24,374 nt of DNA, taken from assembly GCA_002430125.1 (NCBI GenBank), contig DJBQ01000031.1:1-24374 (forward strand). Reading direction: 5' to 3'. Source of the DNA: Rhodobacterales bacterium UBA5972. Lineage in GTDB: Bacteria; Pseudomonadota; Alphaproteobacteria; Rhodobacterales; Rhodobacteraceae. The notes under the pieces are model-generated. The model saw only the letters and a program-made list of their open reading frames with translations, was not told the DNA's origin and searched no databases. Both the position numbers and the translations under genes were made by a program. Below, one piece after another: positions 7,453-15,558 of the stretch. Numbering within the stretch: position 1 is the stretch's first letter; every line of letters begins with the position of its first letter.

Positions 7453-8187
7453 ATGTCTATGCCTTCTATTTTGCAACTCAATGGCCTTACCAAATCCTTC
7501 GGCGCTGTGACGGTTGCCGACGACCTGAGCTGTGATCTGGAACAGGGTGAGGCATTGGGCATTATCGGCCCAAATGGCGCAGGCAAAACGACGATGTTTA
7601 ACCTGATCACCGGTACTTTGGCACCCAATGCGGGATCAATCCGGTTTCAGGGCCAAGATGTGACAAGCCTCAGCGCGGCAAGGCGGTGCCGTGCGGGTAT
7701 GGCGCGCAGTTTTCAGGTGCCACAGCCGTTTTCGGGCATGACCGTGTTTGAAAACGCTATGATCGCCGCGACGCAGGCCGCAGGTCTGTCGGGTCGGGCG
7801 GCGGAAACACTATGTCTTGATGTATTGGAACAAACTGAGCTGATGAATAAGGCCAACACGCTCGCGGGGGGTCTGACGCTTTTGAACCGCAAGCGGCTGG
7901 AGCTGACCCGCGCGCTTTGCGCAAAGCCAAAACTGCTTATGCTAGATGAAATTGCAGGTGGCCTGACCGAAAATGAATGTGTGAGCCTTGTGCGGACGAT
8001 CAAGGAAATTCATGCAAGCGGTGTGTCGATTATCTGGATCGAACATGTGGTGCATGCGCTGATTTCGGTCGTGGACCGGCTGATCGTAATCGACTTTGGC
8101 CGCAAGATTGCTGATGGCGAACCAAAGGCCATTATGAAAAGCGCTGAAGTCCAGGAAATTTATCTTGGGATTGCCATTGATGACTGA
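7453..8187 (+). CDS. ABC transporter ATPase, LivG type
   Basis: 244 residues. Walker A GPNGAGKT (39-46), Q-loop 'ARSFQVPQPF' (84-93), Walker B 'LLMLDEIAGG' (161-170) and the H-loop His198 ('IEHVV') are present. The signature normally read as LSGGQ/LSYGQ is 'LTLLN' followed by RKRLELTRAL (141-155), a variant found in a branch of LivG-like proteins. It powers transport together with the LivF-like partner encoded next, with which it overlaps by 8 bp. Two ATGs, 7453 and 7459, are possible starts; the ribosome site is weak (GAACGGA), suggesting low initiation after the stem-loop at 7411-7441. Confidence 0.9.
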   Translation: MSMPSILQLNGLTKSFGAVTVADDLSCDLEQGEALGIIGPNGAGKTTMFNLITGTLAPNAGSIRFQGQDVTSLSAARRCRAGMARSFQVPQPFSGMTVFENAMIAATQAAGLSGRAAETLCLDVLEQTELMNKANTLAGGLTLLNRKRLELTRALCAKPKLLMLDEIAGGLTENECVSLVRTIKEIHASGVSIIWIEHVVHALISVVDRLIVIDFGRKIADGEPKAIMKSAEVQEIYLGIAIDD

Positions 8188-8887
8188 TCCGATCCTCCAG
8201 ATCGCGGGACTGAACGCATATTATAAGGACTTTCAGGCGCTTTACAGCCTTGAAATGCATCTGATGCAGGGTGAGGTTCTGGCGATAATCGGGGCCAATG
8301 GTGCGGGCAAAACGACGCTGATGCGGGCAATCTCGGGCTTAATGGCAAATGGTGCAGATCAGGTGCGCTACCGTGGGCAGCCAATTGGCGCTTTGCGGGC
8401 AGATCAGGTAGCGATGTTGGGCATAGCGGTTGTCCCTGAAGGGCGGCAGTTGTTTCCATCCTTATCGGTAGAAGAAAACCTGCTGATCGGTGGGCGCATG
8501 GGGCGCAAGGGGCCGTGGTCCCTCAATTCGGTTTTCGACTTGTTTCCGATTTTGAAAGAATGCCGCGCAGTGCCGTCAACGTCGCTATCAGGTGGGCAAC
8601 AACAGATGGTGGCGATTGGCAGGGCTTTAATGTCCAACCCTGATTTGATTTTGTTTGACGAAATTAGCCTTGGCCTCGCCCCAGTCATTATCAAGTCAAT
8701 CTATGACGCGTTGCCCGTCATCGTTAGCGAAGGCATGTCAGCGATGATTGTTGAACAAGATATCAGCAAGGCATTGTCCGTTTCTGACCGGGCCTATTGC
8801 CTGCAAGAAGGCCGGGTATCATTGGAATCCACCTCGGCGGATGTATCACGCGCGGCGATTAGCCAAGCATATTTTGGGATCGCTTAG
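8180..8887 (+). CDS. ABC transporter ATPase, LivF type
   Basis: 235 residues. Walker A GANGAGKT (38-45), the LivF-typical 'VVPEGRQLFPSLSVEENL' (84-101), canonical signature LSGGQQQ (136-142) and Walker B 'LILFDEISLGLAP' (156-168). It pairs with the LivG-like ATPase as the second nucleotide-binding subunit. Its own canonical signature next to the partner's degenerate one implies two non-equivalent ATP sites. The start at 8180 overlaps the livG-like gene by 8 bp; an alternative in-frame start at 8165 lies further inside that gene. The permease gene begins directly after its stop codon. Confidence 0.9.
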   Translation: MTDPILQIAGLNAYYKDFQALYSLEMHLMQGEVLAIIGANGAGKTTLMRAISGLMANGADQVRYRGQPIGALRADQVAMLGIAVVPEGRQLFPSLSVEENLLIGGRMGRKGPWSLNSVFDLFPILKECRAVPSTSLSGGQQQMVAIGRALMSNPDLILFDEISLGLAPVIIKSIYDALPVIVSEGMSAMIVEQDISKALSVSDRAYCLQEGRVSLESTSADVSRAAISQAYFGIA

Positions 8888-9751
8888 ATGGATTGGGTCA
8901 ATGCAATCGTGCAAGGAACGTTGCTGGGCGGGCTATATGCGCTGTTTGCGGCGGGTCTGTCGCTTATTTTTGGTGTCATGCGGCTGGTCAATATTGCGCA
9001 TGGCGATTTGATCGTGCTGGCGGCTTATCTGGGACTTACGGTTGTGATGGCCACGGGGCTGCATCCTTTATTGGCGCTGGTGTTTGTGGTGCCGACGATG
9101 GCAACGATTGGCTACATCCTCCAGCGCGGCATCCTGAATTTTACGCTTGGCGATGATCTGCTGCCGCCGCTTTTGGTGACATTCGGTCTGTCGGTGATCA
9201 TTCAAAACGGGTTGCTTGAGATGTATTCAGCCGATCCGCAAAAGATGAACGCCGGCGCGCTGGAAACCGCAAGCTTTGCCATGGGCAGCCTGTCATTGGG
9301 CGTGCTGCCGGTGCTGACATTTGCGATTGCAGTGGTGGTCATCGCGGGGCTGCAATGGATGTTTTACCACACAGCCATCGGGCGTGCGTTTCGGGCGGTT
9401 TCGGACAATCAAGACATCGCGCAGCTAATGGGTTTGAACAAACGGCACATCTTTGGTCTTGCTATGGCGCTTGCCCTTGGGGTGACGGCGATAGCAGGTA
9501 TTCTGCTTGGCATCAGGACAAGCTTTGATCCGTCAGTTGGCGGTGGGCGGCTGATTTTTGGGTTTGAGGCGGTGATTATCGGCGGGCTTGGCAATCTGTG
9601 GGGCACACTGGCAGGCGGCGTGATCTTGGGCGTTGCACAAACCATCGGGGCAAAGATTGACCCCGGCTGGCAAATCCTTGCAGGGCATATCGCGTTTCTG
9701 ATCGTGCTGGCCGTGCGCCCGCAGGGCCTGTTTCCGAGGGTCAGCGGATGA
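8888..9751 (+). CDS. ABC transporter permease, LivH type
   Basis: 287 residues, almost entirely hydrophobic with about eight membrane segments. It opens with the LivH-typical 'GTLLGGLYALFAAGLSLIFGVMRLVNIAHGDLIVLAAY' region. The cytoplasmic coupling loop 'AVSDNQDIAQLMGLNKRHIF' (about 171-190) is the ATPase-contacting segment of this permease family. It ends with 'LAVRPQGLF', another family hallmark. The ATG at 8888 follows the livF-like stop without a gap, and the stop overlaps the livM-like start by ATGA. It forms the heterodimeric channel with the next gene product. Confidence 0.9.
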   Translation: MDWVNAIVQGTLLGGLYALFAAGLSLIFGVMRLVNIAHGDLIVLAAYLGLTVVMATGLHPLLALVFVVPTMATIGYILQRGILNFTLGDDLLPPLLVTFGLSVIIQNGLLEMYSADPQKMNAGALETASFAMGSLSLGVLPVLTFAIAVVVIAGLQWMFYHTAIGRAFRAVSDNQDIAQLMGLNKRHIFGLAMALALGVTAIAGILLGIRTSFDPSVGGGRLIFGFEAVIIGGLGNLWGTLAGGVILGVAQTIGAKIDPGWQILAGHIAFLIVLAVRPQGLFPRVSG

Positions 9752-10758
9752 GGGTCACACGCACATCCAGCGCGGCCAGTATTGCGGTGATTGTAGGAAC
9801 AATTATCCTTATTGCGTTGATCGCCGCACCGTGGTGGGCGGGGCGCGCGGATATGCGCCTTTTGGGCGAGATTTTTCTTTATCTTGCCTTGGCCAGTCTT
9901 TGGAATTTGATGGCGGGATATGCCGGGCTCGTGTCGGTGGGGCAGCAGGCATATGTGGGTTTTGGTGGCTATATGCTGTTTGCCCTGACGATTTTCGGCG
10001 GCTTGCCACCATTGGTCGCGATTGCGGGGGCGGGCGTCTTGGGTGCGTTGATCGCAGTGCCGGTGGCCTTGTTGATCTTTCGTCTGCGCGGCGCCTATTT
10101 CGCAATCGGCACATGGGTTATGGCCGAAGTTTTTCGTCTGATCTTTGCGCAAGTGTCGGCCTTGGGCGGCGGATCTGGATCGTCATTGCCGGTGGATATC
10201 GTGCGATCGATGGCAGAAGGGCGCGATGCGCGTGAGGCACTTAGCTATTGGCTGGCGCTTGGGATTGCCGTGGTGGTGATAGCGGCGGTTTACCTGTACT
10301 TGCGGTCGCGTCAGGGGCTGGCGCTGACGGCAATCCGGGACAATGAACTGGCCGCCGCGTCGTTGGGTATCGATATCTGGCGCACAAAATTCGTGGTCTA
10401 TGTCGTGACAGGCGCATTGACGGCGATGGTCGGCGCATTAATATTTCTGCAAAAGCTGCGGATTTCGCCAGACGCGGCATTTTCGGTGAACGACTGGACG
10501 GCGTTTGTCATCTTTATCGTGGTGATCGGCGGTATTGGCACTATCGAAGGCCCGATTATTGGCACGCTGGTGTTCTTTGCGCTGCGCGAAACGCTTTCCG
10601 ATCTGGGCACAGTTTATTTGATGGTGCTGGGGCTTGTCGCGATCATTGTCATGCTCAAAGCCCCGAAAGGCATTTGGGGGCTAGTCCGCGCGCGTTTCGA
10701 TCTGCAACTTTTCCCGCTTGGATACCGCGTCATTCAAAACAAAACTGATAAGGACTGA
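9748..10758 (+). CDS. ABC transporter permease, LivM type
   Basis: 336 residues, with about ten hydrophobic segments. Family features are 'LWNLMAGYAGLVSVGQQAYVGFGGYMLF' in the first third, the coupling loop 'AIRDNELAAASLGIDIWRTKF' (from about residue 195) and 'GGIGTIEGPIIGTLVFF' near the end. It is the second channel subunit with the LivH-like protein. The ATG at 9748 overlaps the upstream stop by ATGA. The basic tail after 'KAPKGIWGLVRARF' is ordinary for the family. The BKACE gene follows after 2 bases, showing that transporter and enzyme are co-transcribed. Confidence 0.9.
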   Translation: MRVTRTSSAASIAVIVGTIILIALIAAPWWAGRADMRLLGEIFLYLALASLWNLMAGYAGLVSVGQQAYVGFGGYMLFALTIFGGLPPLVAIAGAGVLGALIAVPVALLIFRLRGAYFAIGTWVMAEVFRLIFAQVSALGGGSGSSLPVDIVRSMAEGRDAREALSYWLALGIAVVVIAAVYLYLRSRQGLALTAIRDNELAAASLGIDIWRTKFVVYVVTGALTAMVGALIFLQKLRISPDAAFSVNDWTAFVIFIVVIGGIGTIEGPIIGTLVFFALRETLSDLGTVYLMVLGLVAIIVMLKAPKGIWGLVRARFDLQLFPLGYRVIQNKTDKD

Positions 10759-10760
10759 TC

Positions 10761-11693
10761 ATGGCAAAGCAACGTAAGACGATTATCACATGTGCCATCA
10801 CAGGTGCGATCCATACGCCTACAATGTCGGATGCCTTGCCCTATACGCCCGAAGATATCGCAGCCCAAGCGGTTGCCGCAGCAGAGGCGGGGGCCGCAAT
10901 TCTACACCTGCATGCGCGGCGCGCGCATGACGGCGGTGTATCGGTCAATACCGATGATTTTGCAGCCTTCCTGCCAAGGATCAAACAGGCGACAGATGCG
11001 GTGGTGAATATTTCAACCGGGGGCAGCCTTACGCTGTCGATTGCCGACCGCGTTAAACCTGCGACTACGTTTTCGCCTGAAATGTGCAGCCTGAATATGG
11101 GGTCGATGAATTTTTCGTTTCATCCACTTGTTAAACGGTATGACAATTGGAAATTCGACTGGGAAAAGGACTATGTCGAAAGCTCTGAAGGGAATATCTT
11201 CCGCAACACCTTCCGCGATATTCGTGAGGCGGCTGAAACACTGGCCCCCCATGACATTAAGTTTGAACATGAATGTTACGACGTCGGCCATTTGTACAAT
11301 CTGAAATTCTGCTTGGATACAGGGCTGTTTAAGGCGCCGATTTTTATCCAGTTCATTTTCGGAATCCTTGGGGGGATCGGCCCCGAGGTGGACAACCTAA
11401 TATTTATGAAACGCACGGCGGACCGGCTTTTTGGCGATGGATATCGGTGGTCGGTGCTGGGGGCAGGTGGCGCGCAAATGCCGCTTGCCACGACGGCGAG
11501 TCAAATGGGGGGCAATGTGCGTGTGGGGCTTGAGGACAGTTTGCTGATCGCACGTGGGAAACTGGCCGAAAGCAACGCGCAGCAGGTCGCTAAAATTAGG
11601 CGCATCGTCGAAGATCTGGGCTGTGAAGTTGCCACACCTGATGAGGCCCGCGAGATCCTCGCGCTCAAGGGTGGCGACCGGGTGAATTTCTAG
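10761..11693 (+). CDS. Beta-keto acid cleavage enzyme (BKACE, DUF849 family)
   Basis: 310 residues. BKACE proteins are Zn enzymes that condense a beta-keto acid with acetyl-CoA to give acetoacetate and a shortened acyl-CoA (3-keto-5-aminohexanoate, dehydrocarnitine and others). Seen here: 'ITGAIHTPTMSDALPYTP' (13-30), the metal motif HLHAR (His49, His51), 'NISTGGS' (83-89), 'NMGSMNF' (112-118), and 'NVRVGLEDS' (252-260) with the third metal ligand Glu258. Length and motifs indicate a functional enzyme. AAGGA lies 6 bases before the start. It is the last gene of the operon and converges on lysR with 4 bp overlap. Together with the upstream HAD-type dehydrogenase it suggests the oxidise-then-cleave route known for carnitine, but the substrate here is unknown. 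Confidence 0.9.
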   Translation: MAKQRKTIITCAITGAIHTPTMSDALPYTPEDIAAQAVAAAEAGAAILHLHARRAHDGGVSVNTDDFAAFLPRIKQATDAVVNISTGGSLTLSIADRVKPATTFSPEMCSLNMGSMNFSFHPLVKRYDNWKFDWEKDYVESSEGNIFRNTFRDIREAAETLAPHDIKFEHECYDVGHLYNLKFCLDTGLFKAPIFIQFIFGILGGIGPEVDNLIFMKRTADRLFGDGYRWSVLGAGGAQMPLATTASQMGGNVRVGLEDSLLIARGKLAESNAQQVAKIRRIVEDLGCEVATPDEAREILALKGGDRVNF

Positions 11694-12613
11694 CTTTGCA
11701 CTAGACCAGAGGAAGTGACGTAATCACTGACATGCTGTTTGAAGGCAGACAAAAGCGCGCTTTGTGGTCGTTCTTTCAGCGTCACCATCCCGACAGTCAG
11801 GGTGGCAGTATCAAATTTAATCGGTAGAACCGATAAGCCATTGTCAGTCTGTATGCGGCTAAGGGCGTATCGCGGCAGCACCGTCAGAAAGTCCGTTTTG
11901 CGCAACATTTCGAAATTGGCGCCGGCAGACACGCTATGAAATCCAAATTTCAGGTTTGTCACGCCAATTGACGCGAGCGCCGTTGCCATATCGGTATGCA
12001 ACATACTGTGTTGGGCATGGCCAATCCACGCAGCATTTTCCAGGTCTTCGGTCGTGATTGTAGCCTTTTTGGCGAGCGCGTGATCCTTGCGGGCCACGAT
12101 GACATGTTCGTCCTTGAACAGTGGTTCGACACCAAGCTCTGCCTTTGATGCGACGACGAGCTTGATCGGGCAGACGATGATGTCGATTTGGTTCAGAAGG
12201 ATCGCGCGTTCAAGCGTTGGAAAATAGTCAGATGTCAGGTGTATTTCGACATCCTTGCGGGTTTTAAAGAAGGTCGCAATCGCGTCACCAACCAGACGTT
12301 CACACAAGAACGGCGGTGCGCCAATTTTTAGCATCCCGCTCATCCCGCGGGTGTTGAGCGTGATGTCTTCGGCGGCGCGGGTGCGTGCTGCTTTGATCGC
12401 GCGGCCTTGATCTGATAGCTTACGACCGATTTCTGTGACCACCAGTGGTCGGCTGCCGCGTTCAAACAGGGGCATCCCGATCCGGTCTTCAATCTGGCGC
12501 AACATCCGGCTGAGCGCTGGTTGTGAGGTGCCCAGATAGTTTGCGGCATTTTGCAAGGTGCTGTGGTCAACAATTGCGGCAAGATGTTCAAGTTGGCGGG
12601 CGTCAAGCAACAT
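11690..12613 (-). CDS. LysR-family transcriptional regulator
   Basis: 307 residues. The N-terminal winged helix-turn-helix is 'RQLEHLAAIVDHSTLQNAANYLGTSQPALSRMLRQIEDRIGMPLFERG' (6-53 approximately), the classical LysR pattern. The rest is the two-lobed periplasmic-binding-like effector domain ('MLKIGAPPF' through 'LTVGMVTLKERPQSALLSAFKQH'). It is divergent from the dctPQM-sulfatase operon with a short AT-rich region between, so it probably activates that operon when its ligand is present. The stop overlaps the BKACE stop region (convergent). Confidence 0.92.
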   Translation of the reverse strand: MLLDARQLEHLAAIVDHSTLQNAANYLGTSQPALSRMLRQIEDRIGMPLFERGSRPLVVTEIGRKLSDQGRAIKAARTRAAEDITLNTRGMSGMLKIGAPPFLCERLVGDAIATFFKTRKDVEIHLTSDYFPTLERAILLNQIDIIVCPIKLVVASKAELGVEPLFKDEHVIVARKDHALAKKATITTEDLENAAWIGHAQHSMLHTDMATALASIGVTNLKFGFHSVSAGANFEMLRKTDFLTVLPRYALSRIQTDNGLSVLPIKFDTATLTVGMVTLKERPQSALLSAFKQHVSDYVTSSGLVQS

Positions 12614-12632
12614 ATCAAATCCGTATATTATA

Positions 12633-12661
12633 TTACCAAAAGAGTATTAGACAGATATAAT
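12633..12661 (+). promoter_or_regulatory. Likely promoter of the TRAP-sulfatase operon with dyad
   Basis: TTACCA (12633-12638), 17 bases, then a consensus TATAAT (12656-12661). A weak -35 is usual for LysR-activated promoters. An inverted repeat ACCAAA (12635-12640) / TTTGGT (12664-12669) spans the promoter and may be a regulator site. On the other strand a TATAAT lies at 12627-12632, about 14 bp before lysR, and may be part of its own promoter. This is the only strongly AT-rich stretch in the area. Confidence 0.5.
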
Positions 12662-12708
12662 AATTTGGTCAAGACTTGTTAAGAAGATACACGGGAGGAG
12701 TGCGTAAA

Positions 12709-12729
12709 ATGGGAGAAAAACATGAATAA
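12709..12729 (+). other. Possible six-codon leader ORF overlapping the dctP start
   Basis: ATG at 12709 opens a reading frame of six codons (MGEKHE) that stops at 12727-12729, inside the dctP start region. It is preceded at ideal distance by GGGAGGAG (12693-12700), a better ribosome site than the GGGAGA five bases before the dctP ATG. It may couple or tune dctP translation, or the upstream site may simply be a standby ribosome site. Confidence 0.3.
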
Positions 12730-13741
12730 ATCTCTATTCGGGACGGTTGCTGCCTTAGGTATCATGGCCGCGAATACAGCCCTTGCTGACACGCGGTTGG
12801 TGGTGAATTGTTTTTGGCCGCCGCAGCATAACGTCTGCACCAAAATCCTGCCCGGTTGGTTGGCAGATGTGGAACGCGTGACCGAAGGCCGTGTGAAGGG
12901 CAATATTCCACCGCGCAGCGTCGCACCGCCGTCTGAACAACTGGCATCGGTTGAAAAAGGTATTGTGGACGCAGCGGTGCAGTTCAACGGCCTGATCGGC
13001 AACCGTGTCAACGGCGCGCTGGTCGCAATGCAGCCCTTCGCCGGTGGTGAAAACGCCGAAGCGATGAGCCAAGCGCTTTGGGAAACGAACCGGGCGTTTT
13101 TCCCTGACGAATTTGATACCGTTGAATTATTGGCGCAATGGGTTGTGACGCCCGGCCAATTGTTCAGCATGACCGATAAACCCATCACGACAGTTGCCGA
13201 TATGGACGCGCTGAAAATATGGACCTTGCCAGGGCCAATTACGGCGATGGCCAGCGCTTTGGGTGCCGGTGCGGTTGCGACGCCAGCAGTGCAATCAAAC
13301 GAAGTGATTTCACGTGGCGTTGTTGACGCGCATTTTGGTTTGGGTGGTGACGCTGTGAAGGCGTTTCAGGTTATCCCTTACACAAAATCGATGACAGTCT
13401 TTACACAGCCCGTCTATTCGACATCGTTTTCTTTTGTCATCAACAAAGACAAATGGGCCGAAATATCACCCGAGGATCAAGAAGCAATCCGCGGTATCAG
13501 CGGTGTGGTCCTTAGCATGACGGGAGGGCGCACTTGGGATGAAGAAAGCGCCGAAGTCTTTGCGACATTCCCCGATGTCGGGATCGCGATGGTCAATGCC
13601 GATCCGGCGCTAGAACAGGCGCTAAAAGACGCAGCCAAGCCAATCACAGCCAAGTGGATCGAAGATGCAACTGCTGCGAAAATTGACGCACAGGGTGCGC
13701 TTGATTTCTATATGAACCGGGTGGCGGAACTCACGAAGTGA
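12722..13741 (+). CDS. TRAP transporter substrate-binding protein (DctP type), first system
   Basis: 339 residues with a Sec signal peptide ending 'AANTALA', cleavage predicted after residue 22. The mature protein is a DctP-fold receptor: 'ERVTEGRVKGNIPP', 'EQLASVEKGIVDAAVQF', 'TTVADMDALKIWTLPGP' and 'SNEVISRGVVDAHFG' are the usual landmarks. At the position where most TRAP receptors have the carboxylate-binding Arg (consensus L-K-I-R), this one has Trp167, which argues against a simple carboxylate ligand. It feeds the DctQM permease encoded next and is co-transcribed with a sulfatase-family hydrolase, suggesting an ester substrate. Its stop overlaps the dctQ start by GTGA. Confidence 0.88.
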   Translation: MNKSLFGTVAALGIMAANTALADTRLVVNCFWPPQHNVCTKILPGWLADVERVTEGRVKGNIPPRSVAPPSEQLASVEKGIVDAAVQFNGLIGNRVNGALVAMQPFAGGENAEAMSQALWETNRAFFPDEFDTVELLAQWVVTPGQLFSMTDKPITTVADMDALKIWTLPGPITAMASALGAGAVATPAVQSNEVISRGVVDAHFGLGGDAVKAFQVIPYTKSMTVFTQPVYSTSFSFVINKDKWAEISPEDQEAIRGISGVVLSMTGGRTWDEESAEVFATFPDVGIAMVNADPALEQALKDAAKPITAKWIEDATAAKIDAQGALDFYMNRVAELTK

Positions 13742-14259
13742 ACGCGCCGCCAAAGCAAAGCGCCCTGCGATTTGCACTGAACGGTCTGATTGTCGTGCTC
13801 GAATGGTTTTCGAGCGCGGCAATCATGATAATGATGCTGCTGACATTTGCGGATGTCATCGGGCGCTACCTGTTTTCACAGCCTATTTTTGGTGCAAGTG
13901 AAGTTATCTCTGCGCTGCTTGCGGCGACGATTTTTGCAGGCCTCGGGATCACCAATGCGCGGGACGAACATATCGTGGTTGAATTGATTGATCACAGGTT
14001 TCGTGGGATCAGTCCGCGTGCTTATGACGTGATTATCCAGTTGTTTTCGATTTTTGCGATGGGGCTTGTGGCATTTGTCATGGCCGAAGCGGCACTTGAA
14101 TTCTATCACCAGAATGCACGGACCTTTGTCCTGGAAATTCCAACGTTTTTCATCACGTCAATCGTATCGTCCTTGGCCGTTATCAGCCTGATTTCGCAGG
14201 TCATGGGTGTTTACCTGATTCTTTCAGGGCGCCGCGGCTATCAAAGTTTGGCAGATTAG
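13738..14259 (+). CDS. TRAP transporter small permease (DctQ type), first system
   Basis: 173 residues with four predicted membrane segments (about 14-42, 55-75, 95-120 and 138-160). 'FADVIGRYLFSQPIFGASEVISALLAATIFAGLG' is the recognisable DctQ core, followed by 'DEHIVVELI'. The small subunit links the receptor to the large DctM channel. The start is GTG at 13738, overlapping the dctP stop; no ATG in a better place exists. The large permease gene follows without a gap. Confidence 0.88.
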   Translation: MNAPPKQSALRFALNGLIVVLEWFSSAAIMIMMLLTFADVIGRYLFSQPIFGASEVISALLAATIFAGLGITNARDEHIVVELIDHRFRGISPRAYDVIIQLFSIFAMGLVAFVMAEAALEFYHQNARTFVLEIPTFFITSIVSSLAVISLISQVMGVYLILSGRRGYQSLAD

Positions 14260-15555
14260 ATGGTCACAGCACTTATTGGATTCGTAGCCCTATTGGCGCT
14301 GTGTTTCATCGGGTTCCGCGTCGGTTTCGCAACCCTGATCGTTGGTTTTGTGGGGTTTGGTCTGGAACGCGGCTGGCATGCCTCGCTTGGCATGGTTGGG
14401 CAGCAGATCATGGAAGATTCCATGAACTACAACCTGTCGGTTATTCCGCTGTTCATTTTGATGGGCGTATTCGTTTACCGTTCCGACGTGAGTAGCGATC
14501 TATATGATGCGGCTTATGCGGCATTGGGGCGGTTCAAAGGCGGTTTGGCCCTTGCCACTGTCCTTGCTTGTGGCGGATTTTCTGCTGTCTGTGGCAGCAC
14601 GCTCGCGACGGCGGCCACGATGTCAAAGGTCGCGATGCCGCAAATGAAAGCCTTTAATTATAGCGATAAACTTGCCGCTGGAACGATCGCTGCGGGTGGC
14701 ACATTGGGCATCATGATCCCGCCGTCAGTGCCGCTGGTGATTTACGGGATAATCGCGGAACAGGATATCGGGCTTTTGTTCATGGCTGGCGTTCTACCGG
14801 GTCTACTGTTGGTGGTGCTTTTCTTGCTCGCGGTGTCGGCCGTTGTCTACCGCGACCCGTCAGCAGCACCACCGTCAGATCCGTTACCACCCTCACGGCG
14901 TAAGGCCGCGATCCGGGGGACGTTGCCTGTGCTGATCTTGTTCCTTGTGGTGTTGGGCGGGATATATGGCGGTGTTTTCACCGCGACCGAAGCATCTGGT
15001 ATCGGTGCGTTTGGGGCTGCGGTCATTGCCTTGTCACGTGGGTATCTGCGCAAGCTGTACGAATGGAAAATCTGTCTGGTAGAAACAGCGATTACTACAT
15101 CAAAGATTTTCATCGTGCTGTTTGGCGCGGTTGTCTTTGCCCAGTTCATCAACCTGTCTGGCCTTCCCTATGACATTCTGGATTTTGTCGAACATCACGA
15201 AATGACTGCGTTGCAACTGGTTGGGTTCATTATCGCCATTGCCATCGTCATGGGCATGGTTTTTGAATCTATCGGTATCCTTGTCTTGCTTGTTCCGGTG
15301 TTTCTGCCCACCCTTTTTGCCGCGCAGGTCGATATGATCTGGTTCGGCATCATCGTGGTGCTGGTCACTGAAATTGGCCTGATTACGCCGCCGATTGGGA
15401 TGAATGCCTTTGTCGTGAAATCGGTCCTGCCCGAAGTAAAGCTGGGCGATATTTTTTGCGGTGTAACGCCCTATCTGGTGGCGCTTGTGATCGGGCTTAC
15501 ACTGGTGTTCTTTTTGCCCGGCATCGCGACATTCCTTCCCGACCTGATGAGGTAA
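14260..15555 (+). CDS. TRAP transporter large permease (DctM type), first system
   Basis: 431 residues, about twelve hydrophobic segments, standard for DctM. Landmarks are 'SVIPLFILMGVFVYRSDVSSDLYDAAYAALGRFKGGLA', 'GTIAAGGTLGIMIPPSVPLVIYGIIAEQDIG', and near the end 'VTEIGLITPPIGMNAFVVKSV'. These match the ion-coupled (usually Na+) channel subunit. The ATG at 14260 directly follows the dctQ stop, and the sulfatase gene begins 3 bases after its stop, so all four genes form one unit. Confidence 0.92.
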   Translation: MVTALIGFVALLALCFIGFRVGFATLIVGFVGFGLERGWHASLGMVGQQIMEDSMNYNLSVIPLFILMGVFVYRSDVSSDLYDAAYAALGRFKGGLALATVLACGGFSAVCGSTLATAATMSKVAMPQMKAFNYSDKLAAGTIAAGGTLGIMIPPSVPLVIYGIIAEQDIGLLFMAGVLPGLLLVVLFLLAVSAVVYRDPSAAPPSDPLPPSRRKAAIRGTLPVLILFLVVLGGIYGGVFTATEASGIGAFGAAVIALSRGYLRKLYEWKICLVETAITTSKIFIVLFGAVVFAQFINLSGLPYDILDFVEHHEMTALQLVGFIIAIAIVMGMVFESIGILVLLVPVFLPTLFAAQVDMIWFGIIVVLVTEIGLITPPIGMNAFVVKSVLPEVKLGDIFCGVTPYLVALVIGLTLVFFLPGIATFLPDLMR

Positions 15556-15558
15556 CCT

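Noticed and set aside
9409..10152. Long minus-strand open frame opposite the permease genes
   Set aside because: Shadow frame of GC-rich permease codons; composition is unnatural (many His, Arg, Pro, Cys) and no family is recognisable.
5150..11693. Carnitine degradation operon (dehydrogenase plus BKACE)
   Set aside because: No betainyl-CoA thioesterase or carnitine-type receptor is visible and the cyclase and cupin are unexplained, so only the chemistry of the last steps is taken over as an analogy.
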